Below, piece after piece: positions 8,285 through 17,454 of a DNA stretch of 64,000 nt. The stretch spans positions 1-64,000 of the forward strand of contig JBCBMZ010000001.1 in NCBI GenBank assembly GCA_039822005.1. The letters are read 5' to 3'. The notes beneath the pieces were generated by a model that saw nothing but the letters and a program-made list of their open reading frames with translations, searched no databases and had not been told where the DNA came from. Numbering within the stretch: the first letter of the stretch is position 1; each line of letters begins with the position of its first letter. The stretch is from JBCBDX01 sp039822005 (lineage in GTDB: Bacteria; Pseudomonadota; Alphaproteobacteria; Rhizobiales; Rhizobiaceae). The position numbers and the translations under genes are program-made.

Positions 8285-9681
8285 CTTTTGGGATTTGGAC
8301 CGATCATCAATTCCGGGCGAACATGACGGTCAAATTCCTCAGCGCTCAACAAACCCAAGTTTAACGCCTCTTCTTTCAAGGTGGTCCCATTCTTGTGCGC
8401 GGCTTTGGCGATTTTCGTTGCATTGTCATAACCGATATGGGGGTTCAGCGCGGTCACCAGCATCAGCGAGCGTTCCATCAGCGCCTTGATGTTGTCTTCG
8501 TTGGCTTTGATGCCCGACACGCATCTGTCGGTGAATGACACCGCTGCGTCACCCAAAAGCCTGATGGATTGCAGCATCGCGTAACCCATGACCGGATTGT
8601 AGACATTCAATTCGAAATGGCCTTGCGAGCCGGCAAAGCTGATGGTTGTCTGGTTGCCTATTACCTGAGCACAAACCATGGTCATGGACTCACACTGGGT
8701 GGGGTTCACTTTTCCTGGCATGATCGAAGAGCCCGGTTCGTTTTCAGGTAGTGACAGCTCACCGAGACCAGAACGCGGGCCGGAGCCGAGGAGGCGAATG
8801 TCGTTGGCAATCTTAAACAAGGACGTGGCAACTGTGTTCAGCGCACCATGGGCGTACACATAAGCGTCGTGGGCGGCGAGCGCTTCAAATTTGTTGGGCG
8901 CTGTGCGGAACGGCAGACCGGTAATCTGCGCAACCTCGGCGGCAAAGTCCTCTGCAAAACCCTCAACCGAGTTCAGGCCTGTACCTACGGCGGTGCCACC
9001 CTGGGCCAGTTCATAAAGGCCGTCGACCGTTTCTTCGACGCGCTTGATTCCCATGGCAACCTGTTGGGCATAACCGGAAAACTCCTGCCCTAGCGTGAGA
9101 GGCGTCGCATCCTGTGTGTGCGTACGACCAATCTTGATGATGTCTTTGAATTCGTCTTGCTTGGCAACAAGCGCAACGTGAAGATGTTTGAGCCCGGGAA
9201 GCAATACGTCATTGATCTGACGGGCGGCGGCAATGTGCATGGCAGTCGGGAACGTGTCGTTGGACGATTGCCCCATATTGCAATGATCGTTGGGATGGAC
9301 CGGGTCCTTGGTGCCGATGATACCACCCATCAATTCGATGGCGCGGTTGGCGATCACCTCATTGGCATTCATATTTGACTGGGTGCCCGAGCCCGTTTGC
9401 CAGACAACAAGCGGAAAATGGTCATCCAGCTTGCCAGTCGCGACTTCGGTGGCTGCTTCTTCGATGGCTTTGGCGCGAGCTTCGTCCAACTTACCAAGCT
9501 TGAGATTCACCCGTGCGGCAGCCTGCTTTACAATGCCGAGGGCATGCACCATCGGTAGCGGCTGGGTTTCAGTGCCGATGGGAAAATTGATCAAAGAACG
9601 CGCCGTCTGCGCGCCAAAATACTTCTCATCAGGAATTTCAAGCGCGCCAAAGCTGTCGGTCTCTGTGCGGGTGTTCGCCAT
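8281..9681 (-). CDS. fumC: Fumarate hydratase class II
   Basis: A 466-residue enzyme for the reversible hydration of fumarate to malate in the TCA cycle. It carries the superfamily signature GSSIMPGKVN, the GSGTQSNMNANEV and GQSSNDTFPTA substrate-binding segments, and KIGRTHTQDATP with the catalytic His region. The length is typical of FumC homotetramers. The start at ATG 9681 (MANTRTETDSFG) has GAGG ten bases upstream; ATG 9690 and 9696 extend it slightly. It does not belong to the glycan genes with which it converges. Confidence 0.97.
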   Translation of the reverse strand: MANTRTETDSFGALEIPDEKYFGAQTARSLINFPIGTETQPLPMVHALGIVKQAAARVNLKLGKLDEARAKAIEEAATEVATGKLDDHFPLVVWQTGSGTQSNMNANEVIANRAIELMGGIIGTKDPVHPNDHCNMGQSSNDTFPTAMHIAAARQINDVLLPGLKHLHVALVAKQDEFKDIIKIGRTHTQDATPLTLGQEFSGYAQQVAMGIKRVEETVDGLYELAQGGTAVGTGLNSVEGFAEDFAAEVAQITGLPFRTAPNKFEALAAHDAYVYAHGALNTVATSLFKIANDIRLLGSGPRSGLGELSLPENEPGSSIMPGKVNPTQCESMTMVCAQVIGNQTTISFAGSQGHFELNVYNPVMGYAMLQSIRLLGDAAVSFTDRCVSGIKANEDNIKALMERSLMLVTALNPHIGYDNATKIAKAAHKNGTTLKEEALNLGLLSAEEFDRHVRPELMIGPNPKS

Positions 9682-9767
9682 GGGTTTCATCCTCAACAGT
9701 GCAAGTTTGAGGATGATTTATGCGCATGTTGCCTCAAACACCATATGCCATTTGGCGGTATTTGATT

Positions 9768-11435
9768 TTAGGCGACGGATGCCTCCGCTGCGATCCGCGC
9801 CGCTTCTTCGGGCGACAGGCGTGGCGGGTTCCATCCACGGCCCGGTGCCGCATCGAGCAACTTCTTGGTATATGGGTGCTGCGGGTTATTGAAGACATTG
9901 TCGGCCGTGCCCAGCTCGACCATGACGCCGCGTTCCATCACCGTAATGTAGTCGGAAATCTGCGCCGCTACGCGAAGATCGTGCGTGATGAAGATGATCG
10001 AAATCTCCAACCGCTTTTGCAGATCATTCATCAGGCGCAACACCTGCTTTTGCACCGACAGATCCAGCGCTGAGACGGATTCGTCTGCAATCACCACTTC
10101 AGGTTCCATCGCAAGAGCGCGGGCAATACCAATCCGCTGGCGTTGGCCTCCGGAGAAATTACGCGGGCTTCTGGCATAAGCGGCTTCGCCGAGCCCCACC
10201 ATATCGAGCATCTCAAGCGTCTTTTCTTTCGCTTCAGCGGCGGAAAGCCCGCGGATTTCACACGCCCGCCCAATCATCGAACCGACTGTATGCGATGGAT
10301 TGAGCGACCCGTACGGGTCCTGAAAAATCATCTGAATATGCTGACGCGCCTGATTGAGCGATTTCCCTTGGAGCGCCAAAAAATCCTGTTCGTTAATCAC
10401 CACGGTGCCGTCGGTTGGCTCAACAAGACGGATAAGTGTTTTGGCCAAAGTCGATTTTCCCGAGCCAGATTCACCCACGACACCCAACGTCTCGCCTGAA
10501 CGCAAGACAAAGCTTGCATCATTGAGTGCGTGAACCTGATTGTCGCCCCGGCCATAGACCTTGTGCAAACCCTTGACCTCAACAAGCGGCGGATCATTAC
10601 GGCCCTGATCGGGGGTGCGCGTTGTTTCCAAAAGTGGCATCGCATCGACAAGCAGTTTGGTGTAGTCTTTCTGCGGTTTGGTCAGAATATCGGTCTTCGT
10701 GCCTTGCTCGACAATTTCACCCTTGCACATTACGGCGACACGATCAGCAACCTCCGCCACCACACCAAAATCGTGAGTGATGAAGATCGTTGCGTTATTA
10801 TAGACTTCCTTCAACTCATTGATGAGCATCAGGATTTCCTTTTGCGTCGTCACATCCAGCGCGGTTGTCGGCTCATCTGCAATGATGATATCCGGCTTGC
10901 ATGCCAGTGCCATCGCGATGACCACACGCTGGCTCTGGCCGCCTGAAACCTGGTGCGGGAACGAATTGTAGATGCGTTCCGGGCTCGGCAGTTTCATTTG
11001 CTCAAACAGTTCCAGCGTCGCCGCCTTGCGCTCACGTTTACCAATCTCCGGGCGGTGTAGTTCAAATACCTCATCGACCTGACGCCCGATCTTCATGGCC
11101 GGGTTCAGCGCCGCCATCGGCTCCTGATAAATCATGGATATGCGCGCGCCACGCATTTCTTCCAATTGGCTCGAGGAGAATTTCAAGACGTTGTCGCCAT
11201 CAAAGAGGACCTCACCGCTTTCTACCGTCAGGCGCGGGGGCACATCGTTCATGATGGCGCTTGTCATGACCGACTTTCCCGAACCGGATTCCCCAACAAT
11301 GCACAGAACTTCGCCACGGTTCAGTGTCAAATTTACATCTCTGACAGCGTAGGGGCGGTCGGCTTTCTCTGGCAAGCGGATCGACAGGTTTTTGATGTCG
11401 AGGATGGTTTCTTTCTTGTTCTGCTTTTCAGCCAA
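9768..11435 (-). CDS. Double-domain ABC ATPase, peptide/nickel (Dpp/Opp/YejF) type
   Basis: A 555-residue protein with two complete ABC modules. The first has Walker A VGESGSGKS, signature VSGGQSQR and Walker B IIIADEPT. The second has GESGSGKST, NFSGGQRQR and VVIADES. Each ends in the HPYTKKLL or KDYTKLLV element typical of oligopeptide transport ATPases. It would energise uptake of peptides or similar small molecules, but no permease or binding-protein gene is adjacent. The start is TTG 11435 with GGAG about nine bases upstream. Confidence 0.92.
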   Translation of the reverse strand: MAEKQNKKETILDIKNLSIRLPEKADRPYAVRDVNLTLNRGEVLCIVGESGSGKSVMTSAIMNDVPPRLTVESGEVLFDGDNVLKFSSSQLEEMRGARISMIYQEPMAALNPAMKIGRQVDEVFELHRPEIGKRERKAATLELFEQMKLPSPERIYNSFPHQVSGGQSQRVVIAMALACKPDIIIADEPTTALDVTTQKEILMLINELKEVYNNATIFITHDFGVVAEVADRVAVMCKGEIVEQGTKTDILTKPQKDYTKLLVDAMPLLETTRTPDQGRNDPPLVEVKGLHKVYGRGDNQVHALNDASFVLRSGETLGVVGESGSGKSTLAKTLIRLVEPTDGTVVINEQDFLALQGKSLNQARQHIQMIFQDPYGSLNPSHTVGSMIGRACEIRGLSAAEAKEKTLEMLDMVGLGEAAYARSPRNFSGGQRQRIGIARALAMEPEVVIADESVSALDLSVQKQVLRLMNDLQKRLEISIIFITHDLRVAAQISDYITVMERGVMVELGTADNVFNNPQHPYTKKLLDAAPGRGWNPPRLSPEEAARIAAEASVA

Positions 11436-11565
11436 AATACACTCCTATTGCCCCAAAGGGCTATTGTTACCCTAAGGCTGCAGAACGCCGGGGAACATGT
11501 CAACCGGAACGCTTGTGCTGCGCCTGCATCCTGCTAGAGCAGTGTCACAAATTTCGGGAGTTCGA

Positions 11566-12198
11566 ATGGCCAAGACAAACGATATCCGCTTGCACAAGGG
11601 GGATTTGAGTGATGAGGCTGCCCATCACTATCAGGATCGCATCGCCGTTGATAGCGAGACTTTGGGGCTAAATCCACACCGCGATCGCCTATGCGTTGTG
11701 CAATTGTCACCCGGCGATGGATCCGCCGATATTGTGCAGATTGCCAAAGGCCAAAAGCGATCGCCCAATTTGGCTGCACTGATGCGTGACCGGTCAAAAA
11801 CCAAAATTTTCCACTTTGCCCGTTTCGACGTAGCGGTATTGAAAAACGCCCTGGGTATCAACACGCAACCCATTTTCTGCACCAAGATCGCATCTCGTCT
11901 GACACGCACCTACACCGACCGGCATGGCCTTAAGGACATTTGCCGTGAACTTTTGGGCATTGATCTGTCAAAGCAGCAACAATCCTCGGATTGGGCCGCT
12001 GAAGAACTGACAGCGGCGCAATTGGAGTATGCGGCATCGGATGTTTTGCATCTCCACGCCCTGATGGATGTTTTCGTTGAACGGCTGGAGCGCGAAGGAC
12101 GTACGAAAGTCGCGCAGGAATGTTTTCGCTTTTTACCGGCCCGCGCCGAGCTGGATTTGGCCGGCTGGCCCGACGAAGACATATTTGCGCATTCATGA
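11566..12198 (+). CDS. rnd: Ribonuclease D-like 3'-5' exonuclease (short form)
   Basis: A 210-residue DEDD-family exonuclease. Exo I is AVDSETLGL, Exo II is FHFARFDVAVL and Exo III is LEYAASDVLHL with the Tyr and Asp of the DEDDy type. The HRDC domains of long RNase D are absent, as is normal for the short alphaproteobacterial form. It probably trims structured RNA 3' ends. ATG 11566 is chosen because CGGGAG lies just upstream and the family begins here; an upstream in-frame ATG at 11497 adds an unconserved extension. It overlaps the HAD gene by ATGA. Confidence 0.9.
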   Translation: MAKTNDIRLHKGDLSDEAAHHYQDRIAVDSETLGLNPHRDRLCVVQLSPGDGSADIVQIAKGQKRSPNLAALMRDRSKTKIFHFARFDVAVLKNALGINTQPIFCTKIASRLTRTYTDRHGLKDICRELLGIDLSKQQQSSDWAAEELTAAQLEYAASDVLHLHALMDVFVERLEREGRTKVAQECFRFLPARAELDLAGWPDEDIFAHS

Positions 12199-12890
12199 TG
12201 GATACATCTCTCGTCATCTTCGACTGCGACGGCGTACTGATCGATTCTGAAGCGATCTATCTTGAAATTGAGCGCGCCTTTCTTCAGGCCAAAGGTGTGG
12301 ACGTTGACCCGGCCTGGTATGTCGGCGAGTTCATGGCCTTGGCACAACCGCTATGGCGGCAAAAGCTTTCCGACCTCCTGCTTGAGCATACCGGCAGCCC
12401 GTTAACCGACGATGATTATGCCGATCTGAAAGCCGAAAGCCGTCTGCGGGTGATGAACGAAGTCCGGCAAATCAAAGGCGTCGTTGATCTTTTGCGTCCC
12501 ATGAACTGTCCAAAGTGTGTAGCTTCATCAACACAGATGCAATTTCTGCCGGCCAAACTGGAACATACCGGCTTGGCGGTATTTTTCGGCGATGGTGTGT
12601 ATTCCGGTGACATGGTGGAAAATGGCAAACCAGCGCCCGATCTGTTCCTGCACGCCGCAGAACAAATGGGGGGGCATCAACCTTCACGGTGCATTGTGGT
12701 TGAAGACAGCGCCAATGGTGTGCGCGGTGGCAAATCCGCCGGCATGTTCACGATTGGGTTCTTGGGTGGCGGCCATGCGATCGGCAATCATGGCCATACG
12801 TTGCGCGATGCAGGGGCCGATATCGTGGTTGAAGATCATGAGGCGTTGCTGGTTTGGCTGAAAGCCAACACCCAGACTATCGCCGCCTGA
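12195..12890 (+). CDS. HAD-family hydrolase, beta-phosphoglucomutase/GPH-like
   Basis: A 231-residue haloacid dehalogenase-fold phosphatase. Motif I is FDCDGVLIDSE with the nucleophile and acid/base Asp, motif II is the serine in CVASST, motif III is the Lys of GKPAPDLF, and motif IV is VVEDSANGVRGGKSAGM. It probably dephosphorylates a small phosphorylated metabolite; the substrate cannot be read from the sequence. ATG 12195 overlaps the RNase D stop, indicating cotranscription. Its 3' end overlaps the convergent DUF6665-like gene by 14 bases. Confidence 0.9.
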   Translation: MMDTSLVIFDCDGVLIDSEAIYLEIERAFLQAKGVDVDPAWYVGEFMALAQPLWRQKLSDLLLEHTGSPLTDDDYADLKAESRLRVMNEVRQIKGVVDLLRPMNCPKCVASSTQMQFLPAKLEHTGLAVFFGDGVYSGDMVENGKPAPDLFLHAAEQMGGHQPSRCIVVEDSANGVRGGKSAGMFTIGFLGGGHAIGNHGHTLRDAGADIVVEDHEALLVWLKANTQTIAA

Positions 12891-13206
12891 TGGCACCCAT
12901 GCGCGCCATCGCTTCGCGTGGTATCCGGTAGTGTTTCTCAATGTCTCTGGCTGCAAAAAGCCCAAATGCTTCACGCTGGATCATAATCGCCCACGCGAGG
13001 TCGGCGACCTCTTGCACCAATTGATCGCGGTCGGTGTTCGCACGCGAGGTGGCATCATGGCGTTCCAACGCTTCCACGGCCGCTTCAAGTTTTTTGCCCG
13101 CATGGCCCAGCGCACAGGCCGCCTCCTGCTTGGCTTCGTAGCCAATGGCTTCAAGCAGCGGGTCGCCCGAACGGGCATGACGAATACGGCGAGCTAAGTC
13201 AGTCAT
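12877..13206 (-). CDS. Small conserved protein, DUF6665-like
   Basis: A 109-residue soluble, mostly helical protein. The pattern GYEAKQEAACALGHAGKKLE, then DRDQLVQEVADLAWAIMIQREAFGL and a YRIPREAMARMG end matches, from memory, the DUF6665 family common in rhizobia. No function is known. GAAGG lies about six bases before ATG 13206. Its last 14 bases overlap the end of the HAD gene on the other strand. Confidence 0.75.
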   Translation of the reverse strand: MTDLARRIRHARSGDPLLEAIGYEAKQEAACALGHAGKKLEAAVEALERHDATSRANTDRDQLVQEVADLAWAIMIQREAFGLFAARDIEKHYRIPREAMARMGAIRRR

Positions 13207-13254
13207 AAGGCCTTCATCTTGAATTTGACGAGCAAAGTGCAGCGCAAATTGGCT

Positions 13255-13719
13255 TCATTGGCCGCTGACCTGATCGTCAACAAGGCGGATTGTCAAATCA
13301 TTGATCTGAACGCAGCTACCGGTGCCTGACGTGTCCGCCCAAATACCCAAGTAGTCGGTATTCGCCGGTACGCCGGCCGGATGTGCGGGCACATCATAGG
13401 TCCATACATTGTCAGTTGTACCGGTTGAAAAGTTGAACTTGCGCCGCCAGCTATTTCCAACCGCTGCCGCGATGACCAAAGTAGCAAGCCAGTACATTCC
13501 TTTGATACCGTGACCAGCGCTTTGTACCGGCTCATCAATCTGAGGTGGCTCGGCGGTTACCGCGGTCTTCAAGACCTCTTTAAGAGCCGCGTCAATTCTT
13601 GCTGTTAGTGCATCCTTTTGCTGTTGTCCGAACCCTGCGGTGCGTTTGGGCCCCGAAGTCGACGTACAGAAAATATCAGTAAACGGCCAAAAAGAGCCAA
13701 CAAAGAGTAGCTGACACAT
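13255..13719 (-). pseudogene. Degenerate copy (A) of a three-member unknown protein family
   Basis: The 154-codon frame is a shortened relative of the two genes that follow. After an unconserved N-terminus it keeps a helical segment (DALTARIDAALKEVLKT), one membrane helix (MYWLATLVIAAAVG) and the family end TDYLGIWADTSGTGSCVQIN. It lacks the middle of the beta domain (GGVFLQL through EFAVGYATS), so the membrane helix runs straight into the last third. That pattern looks like an internal deletion. ATG 13719 has no ribosome site and the first 20 residues look non-natural; a downstream TTG is possible. It could still make a small anchored protein, but decay is more likely. Confidence 0.55.
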
Positions 13720-13921
13720 GGAGGAAACAAGTCGCTAAATTAAGGAGGAGACAACCAGTTAGGGATTGAACAGCGCCACGACATCAGCCCTGCAACTACT
13801 TGTAATTGTGGCATAAATTCCTCTTATTCGACCCTTTTTCGACACTTTTTTCCGACAGGCTGACACATGGCAAACGGAGGAGAGCTGGACCAGACTTCTG
13901 GAAAAATTCTCAAAAAAAGAC

Positions 13922-14803
13922 ATGCAGAATAATGTTATTTCATTATTGAACAGAAAGCGTTCCTTTTTGGAACATCGCCAGGTTGTCGAGGCCATTTCAC
14001 AGCACTTCCTCACCTCACCGGGAACGGCTGACGAAGATGCTGTTTCGCTACGTTTGAAATTTAATGCGTGGCTGAAAGATAAGTTTGGCGCCGAGTGCGA
14101 TGGCAATGATCCAAAGAGTTTAAAGAACCGTTTCCACGCCGCACTTGGCGAGGCGTTGACAGAAACTGCGCCATCTAGAGCGCTCGTGGTCTATGTGCCC
14201 CACATTCCTGCGAAACAAGACGCGCTCGAACACATAACCCTCACGCCCAGTCATGGCGATTGGTGGCGCGCCTTCGCCGTTGCCGCGATCGTGTTTTTGA
14301 CAACAGCGTGGTTCGTCAGCACGCTTGCGCAGGCATCAGCGCACAATCAGGAAATTTTCCGATTGGATGCGCATACGCGCGTGGCTTCGACCAACGAAAA
14401 CGCGTTCCAACGCGTCAATGATGGCAAAGGCTTAAGGGTGACGTCCAGCGCCGAGGCCCCGCCCAGCGGCGGAAGCACCGGCGGTGTTTTCCTCCAACTA
14501 CCGTCAGCCATTGAACAGGCGGTCAGTGGCCGATCCATCGAAGTCACCATTGAAGCCGAACCATTGGCGGCCAACAGCGCGGAACAGTTTGCCGTGGCTT
14601 ACTCGACGTCTGATGTCGGCAATAGCGGGTGGCAAAAGTTCGACATCACACAAGAAGATCGGGTCTTTGCCTTTCAGTATGATGTGCCCCGTCATCCAAG
14701 AGGACAAACGCCCTCACAAGACTTTCTGGGCATTTGGGCAGACACTGCCAGCAGTGGCGCCGGCGTTATGATCAAGAACGTCTCCATCCAGATTGTCCGA
14801 TGA
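13922..14803 (+). CDS. Membrane-anchored protein (B) of a three-member unknown family
   Basis: A 293-residue protein in three parts. Residues 1-85 are a charged helical domain (HRQVVEAISQHF, RLKFNAWLKDKFG, NRFHAALGEALTE). Residues about 116-134 form one membrane helix. Residues 175-293 are a predicted beta domain with GGVFLQL, VEVTIEAEPL, FAVAYSTS and DFLGIWADTASSGAG. With the helical part facing the cytoplasm, the beta domain would be outside. The pattern recalls carbohydrate-binding jelly rolls, but I do not recognise the family. A terminator follows. It is head-to-head with copy A and followed by copy C. Confidence 0.75.
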   Translation: MQNNVISLLNRKRSFLEHRQVVEAISQHFLTSPGTADEDAVSLRLKFNAWLKDKFGAECDGNDPKSLKNRFHAALGEALTETAPSRALVVYVPHIPAKQDALEHITLTPSHGDWWRAFAVAAIVFLTTAWFVSTLAQASAHNQEIFRLDAHTRVASTNENAFQRVNDGKGLRVTSSAEAPPSGGSTGGVFLQLPSAIEQAVSGRSIEVTIEAEPLAANSAEQFAVAYSTSDVGNSGWQKFDITQEDRVFAFQYDVPRHPRGQTPSQDFLGIWADTASSGAGVMIKNVSIQIVR

Positions 14804-14806
14804 GAA

Positions 14807-14830
14807 CGCAGGCTCTGTGCCTGCGGTTTT
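14807..14830 (+). terminator. Intrinsic terminator after family copy B
   Basis: Six-base-pair stem CGCAGG/CCTGCG with a seven-base loop (CTCTGTG), followed by GTTTTGCCTTTT. It begins three bases after the stop of copy B, so copy B and copy C are probably transcribed separately. Confidence 0.65.
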
Positions 14831-14889
14831 GCCTTTTACCCAACGGTCTCCCAACCATCGGCAATGCCGAGCAACAGTGATTTAAGTTC

Positions 14890-15549
14890 ATGCGTAATCA
14901 TACTTCTCGACCAAATCGAACTCCTGATGGAGAACTGGACCATGGAGAAGCCGTTCGAACGGTAGCCCAGCATCTATCCGATACAGATACCGGACAAACG
15001 GACGTTGCTGCTGGTCTGCGCGCCAAGTTTCACCATTGGATGGATATGCGGTACGTCAACATGAAAAATGATCATTGGCGAGCGCATCATGTCCGGCGGT
15101 TTGAAAATGCGCTGGCAGAAGCAACAGCAATCCATCGGGAGGCAAAGCGAGTAAAAGAAGCCGCTGATCCGAGAAATCAGATCGCACCAAGCCATGTTTT
15201 GAGCACGGATCAATACGGGCGAAAAGGCGGCGTTTTTTTCAAACTCGGCAGTAATGAAGCGACCGATGCCGGCAAAACCGTGGAAGTGGTCATCACCGCA
15301 GAACCGGTGAGCTCCGATGGCCGGGCGGAGTTTGCCGTCGGATATGCAACATCGGGCGATGGAGAGAGCGGCCTTTGCCGCTACCGATTGGAGGAGGGCC
15401 GCAATGTCTACTCATTTCGCTGCGCCACCGGGAACCGATCAAGCGAGGATGATCCGTTTGCCGACTATCTCGGCATTTGGCCCGATACAAATGGGCGGGG
15501 AAACAGTGTGTTGATTAGCGATGTGATTGTCCGGGAAGTCACCGCCTGA
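14890..15549 (+). CDS. Soluble protein (C) of a three-member unknown family
   Basis: A 219-residue paralogue of copy B. The N-terminal helical domain is recognisable (HGEAVRTVAQHL, LRAKFHHWMDMRY, RFENALAEA), as is the beta domain (GGVFFKLG, VEVVITAEPVS, AEFAVGYATSGDG, DYLGIWPDTNGRGN). The membrane helix between them is missing, replaced by a short polar linker, and there is no signal peptide, so it should stay in the cytoplasm. No clear ribosome site precedes ATG 14890. Function unknown. The shared layout implies duplication, then change of localisation. Confidence 0.72.
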   Translation: MRNHTSRPNRTPDGELDHGEAVRTVAQHLSDTDTGQTDVAAGLRAKFHHWMDMRYVNMKNDHWRAHHVRRFENALAEATAIHREAKRVKEAADPRNQIAPSHVLSTDQYGRKGGVFFKLGSNEATDAGKTVEVVITAEPVSSDGRAEFAVGYATSGDGESGLCRYRLEEGRNVYSFRCATGNRSSEDDPFADYLGIWPDTNGRGNSVLISDVIVREVTA

Positions 15550-15571
15550 AAGTTTTGGCCGTACAAAATAA

Positions 15572-15605
15572 GCCCGCCGGTGCAGAACGCATAGGCGGGC
15601 TTTTT
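15572..15605. terminator. Strong bidirectional terminator
   Basis: Seven-base-pair stem GCCCGCC/GGCGGGC with a 15-base loop. On the plus strand it is followed by TTTTT. On the minus strand it is followed by TTATTTTG. It lies between family copy C (plus) and rpsA (minus) and should end both transcripts. Confidence 0.8.
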
Positions 15606-15627
15606 CATCTTTTTTATCGTCGATGAA

Positions 15628-17325
15628 TTACTCGTCGTTACCCTTCAAAGCTGCGCCGAGAATATCGCCAAGCGAAGCACCAGAATCCGATGAACCGAAC
15701 TGGGCCACGGCCTCTTTTTCTTCAGCGATTTCAAGCGCTTTGATGGAAAGGCCGATGCGACGTGTCTTCTTGTCGAACTGTGTCACACGAGCATCGACAC
15801 GCTGACCAACAGTGAAGCGCTCAGGACGCTGTTCATCGCGGTCACGGGAAAGATCAGAGCGGCGGATAAATGAGTCGATCTCGTGATCGACCAATCTCAC
15901 CTCAATGCCACCATCGGTGATCGCCGTGACTTCCGCCGTTACAACAGCGTTTTTGCGCAGATCTCCGGATGCGGCCGCAGCGCCAACCTTGTCGTCTGAC
16001 ATCTGCTTGATGCCAAGCGAGATGCGCTCTTTTTCGACATCTACATCCAAAACGACGGCTTTCACCATGTCGCCTTTGTTGTAATCTTCGATGGCGTCCT
16101 CTCCGGAACGGTTCCAGTCAATATCTGACAAGTGAACCATCCCATCAACGTCTCCTTCAAGGCCGATGAACAAGCCGAATTCGGTCTTGTTCTTGACTTC
16201 ACCTTCAACAACAGAATCGACAGGATTTTCCATGGCAAATGCACTCCATGGATTATCAAGTGTCTGTTTCAGGCCAAGTGAAATACGACGCTTTTCCGGA
16301 TCGACCTCCAGAACAATCACATCCACTTCCTCAGAGGTGGAAAGGATCTTGCCCGGATGAACATTTTTCTTTGTCCATGACATTTCGGACACGTGGATCA
16401 GACCTTCAATGCCCGGCTCGATCTCAACGAAAGCGCCATAGTCAGTGATGTTTGTGACGCGACCGCTGATTTTCTTGCCGATCGGGTAGTTCATGCCGAT
16501 GGTATCCCAAGGATCAGCTTCAAGCTGCTTCATGCCCAGCGAAATACGGTGCGTATCCTGGTTGATACGGATGATCTGAACCTTGACGGTCTGACCGATA
16601 GACAGAATTTCCGTTGGATGGTTGACGCGGCGCCAAGCCATGTCGGTTACGTGCAACAGGCCGTCGATGCCGCCGAGGTCAACAAACGCACCGTAATCGG
16701 TGATGTTTTTGACAACGCCTTCAACCGATTGACCTTCTTCGAGATTCTGAACGATCTCGGAGCGTTGTTCCGCACGGCTCTCTTCAAGAACAGTACGGCG
16801 TGAGACAACAATGTTGCCGCGGCGTTTGTCCATTTTCAGGATTTCAAACGGCTGCGGTGTGTTCATCAAGGGCGTCACATCGCGGATCGGGCGGATATCC
16901 ACCTGGCTGCGCGGCAGGAAGGCCACGGCGCCATCCAGATCAACGGTAAAGCCGCCTTTGACCTGATTGAAGATCTGGCCTTCAACGCGCTCACCGGCTT
17001 CAAACTTGGCCTCAAGTTTGACCCAAGCTTCTTCGCGGCGCGCTTTGTCGCGTGACAGCATGGCTTCGCCGAGAGCGTTTTCGACCCGCTCAACATAGAC
17101 TTCAACCTTGTCTCCGGCTTTAAGCGTCCCGTCGCGTCCGGCCGCGCCAAATTCTTTCAATGCGATCCGGCCTTCTGTTTTCAGGCCGACATCGACAATC
17201 GCCATATCTTTTTCAATAGCGACGATTGTGCCTTCTGTGACGCGACCTTCCATCGTGTCGCGTGTTTCAAAAGACATTTCGAGGAGGCTCGCGAAGTCCT
17301 CCCGCGTTGGGTTCATTTCTGACAT
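15628..17325 (-). CDS. rpsA: 30S ribosomal protein S1
   Basis: A 565-residue protein with six S1 (OB-fold) repeats. The third to fifth are the most regular (ITDYGAFVDLGGIDGLLHV, ITDYGAFVEIEPGIEGLIHV, TEFGLFIGLEGDVDGMVHL). The first two bind the ribosome and the rest bind mRNA. The length matches alphaproteobacterial S1. It follows cmk in the same direction, a long-conserved neighbourhood, and ends at a strong terminator. ATG 17325 gives MSEMNPTRED; the second Met is a possible alternative. Confidence 0.98.
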   Translation of the reverse strand: MSEMNPTREDFASLLEMSFETRDTMEGRVTEGTIVAIEKDMAIVDVGLKTEGRIALKEFGAAGRDGTLKAGDKVEVYVERVENALGEAMLSRDKARREEAWVKLEAKFEAGERVEGQIFNQVKGGFTVDLDGAVAFLPRSQVDIRPIRDVTPLMNTPQPFEILKMDKRRGNIVVSRRTVLEESRAEQRSEIVQNLEEGQSVEGVVKNITDYGAFVDLGGIDGLLHVTDMAWRRVNHPTEILSIGQTVKVQIIRINQDTHRISLGMKQLEADPWDTIGMNYPIGKKISGRVTNITDYGAFVEIEPGIEGLIHVSEMSWTKKNVHPGKILSTSEEVDVIVLEVDPEKRRISLGLKQTLDNPWSAFAMENPVDSVVEGEVKNKTEFGLFIGLEGDVDGMVHLSDIDWNRSGEDAIEDYNKGDMVKAVVLDVDVEKERISLGIKQMSDDKVGAAAASGDLRKNAVVTAEVTAITDGGIEVRLVDHEIDSFIRRSDLSRDRDEQRPERFTVGQRVDARVTQFDKKTRRIGLSIKALEIAEEKEAVAQFGSSDSGASLGDILGAALKGNDE

Positions 17326-17454
17326 TTAAGCTCCTGATGCGCGGGCGCTACAGTCTTGGTCGCCTTGCACGCAAAGCGCTGGATGGGTTCGTGTTGCTTC
17401 AGACAACCGCATCACCGTTAAACGGCTTCCAGCGCGTGGCGGTTGCAAAAGATG

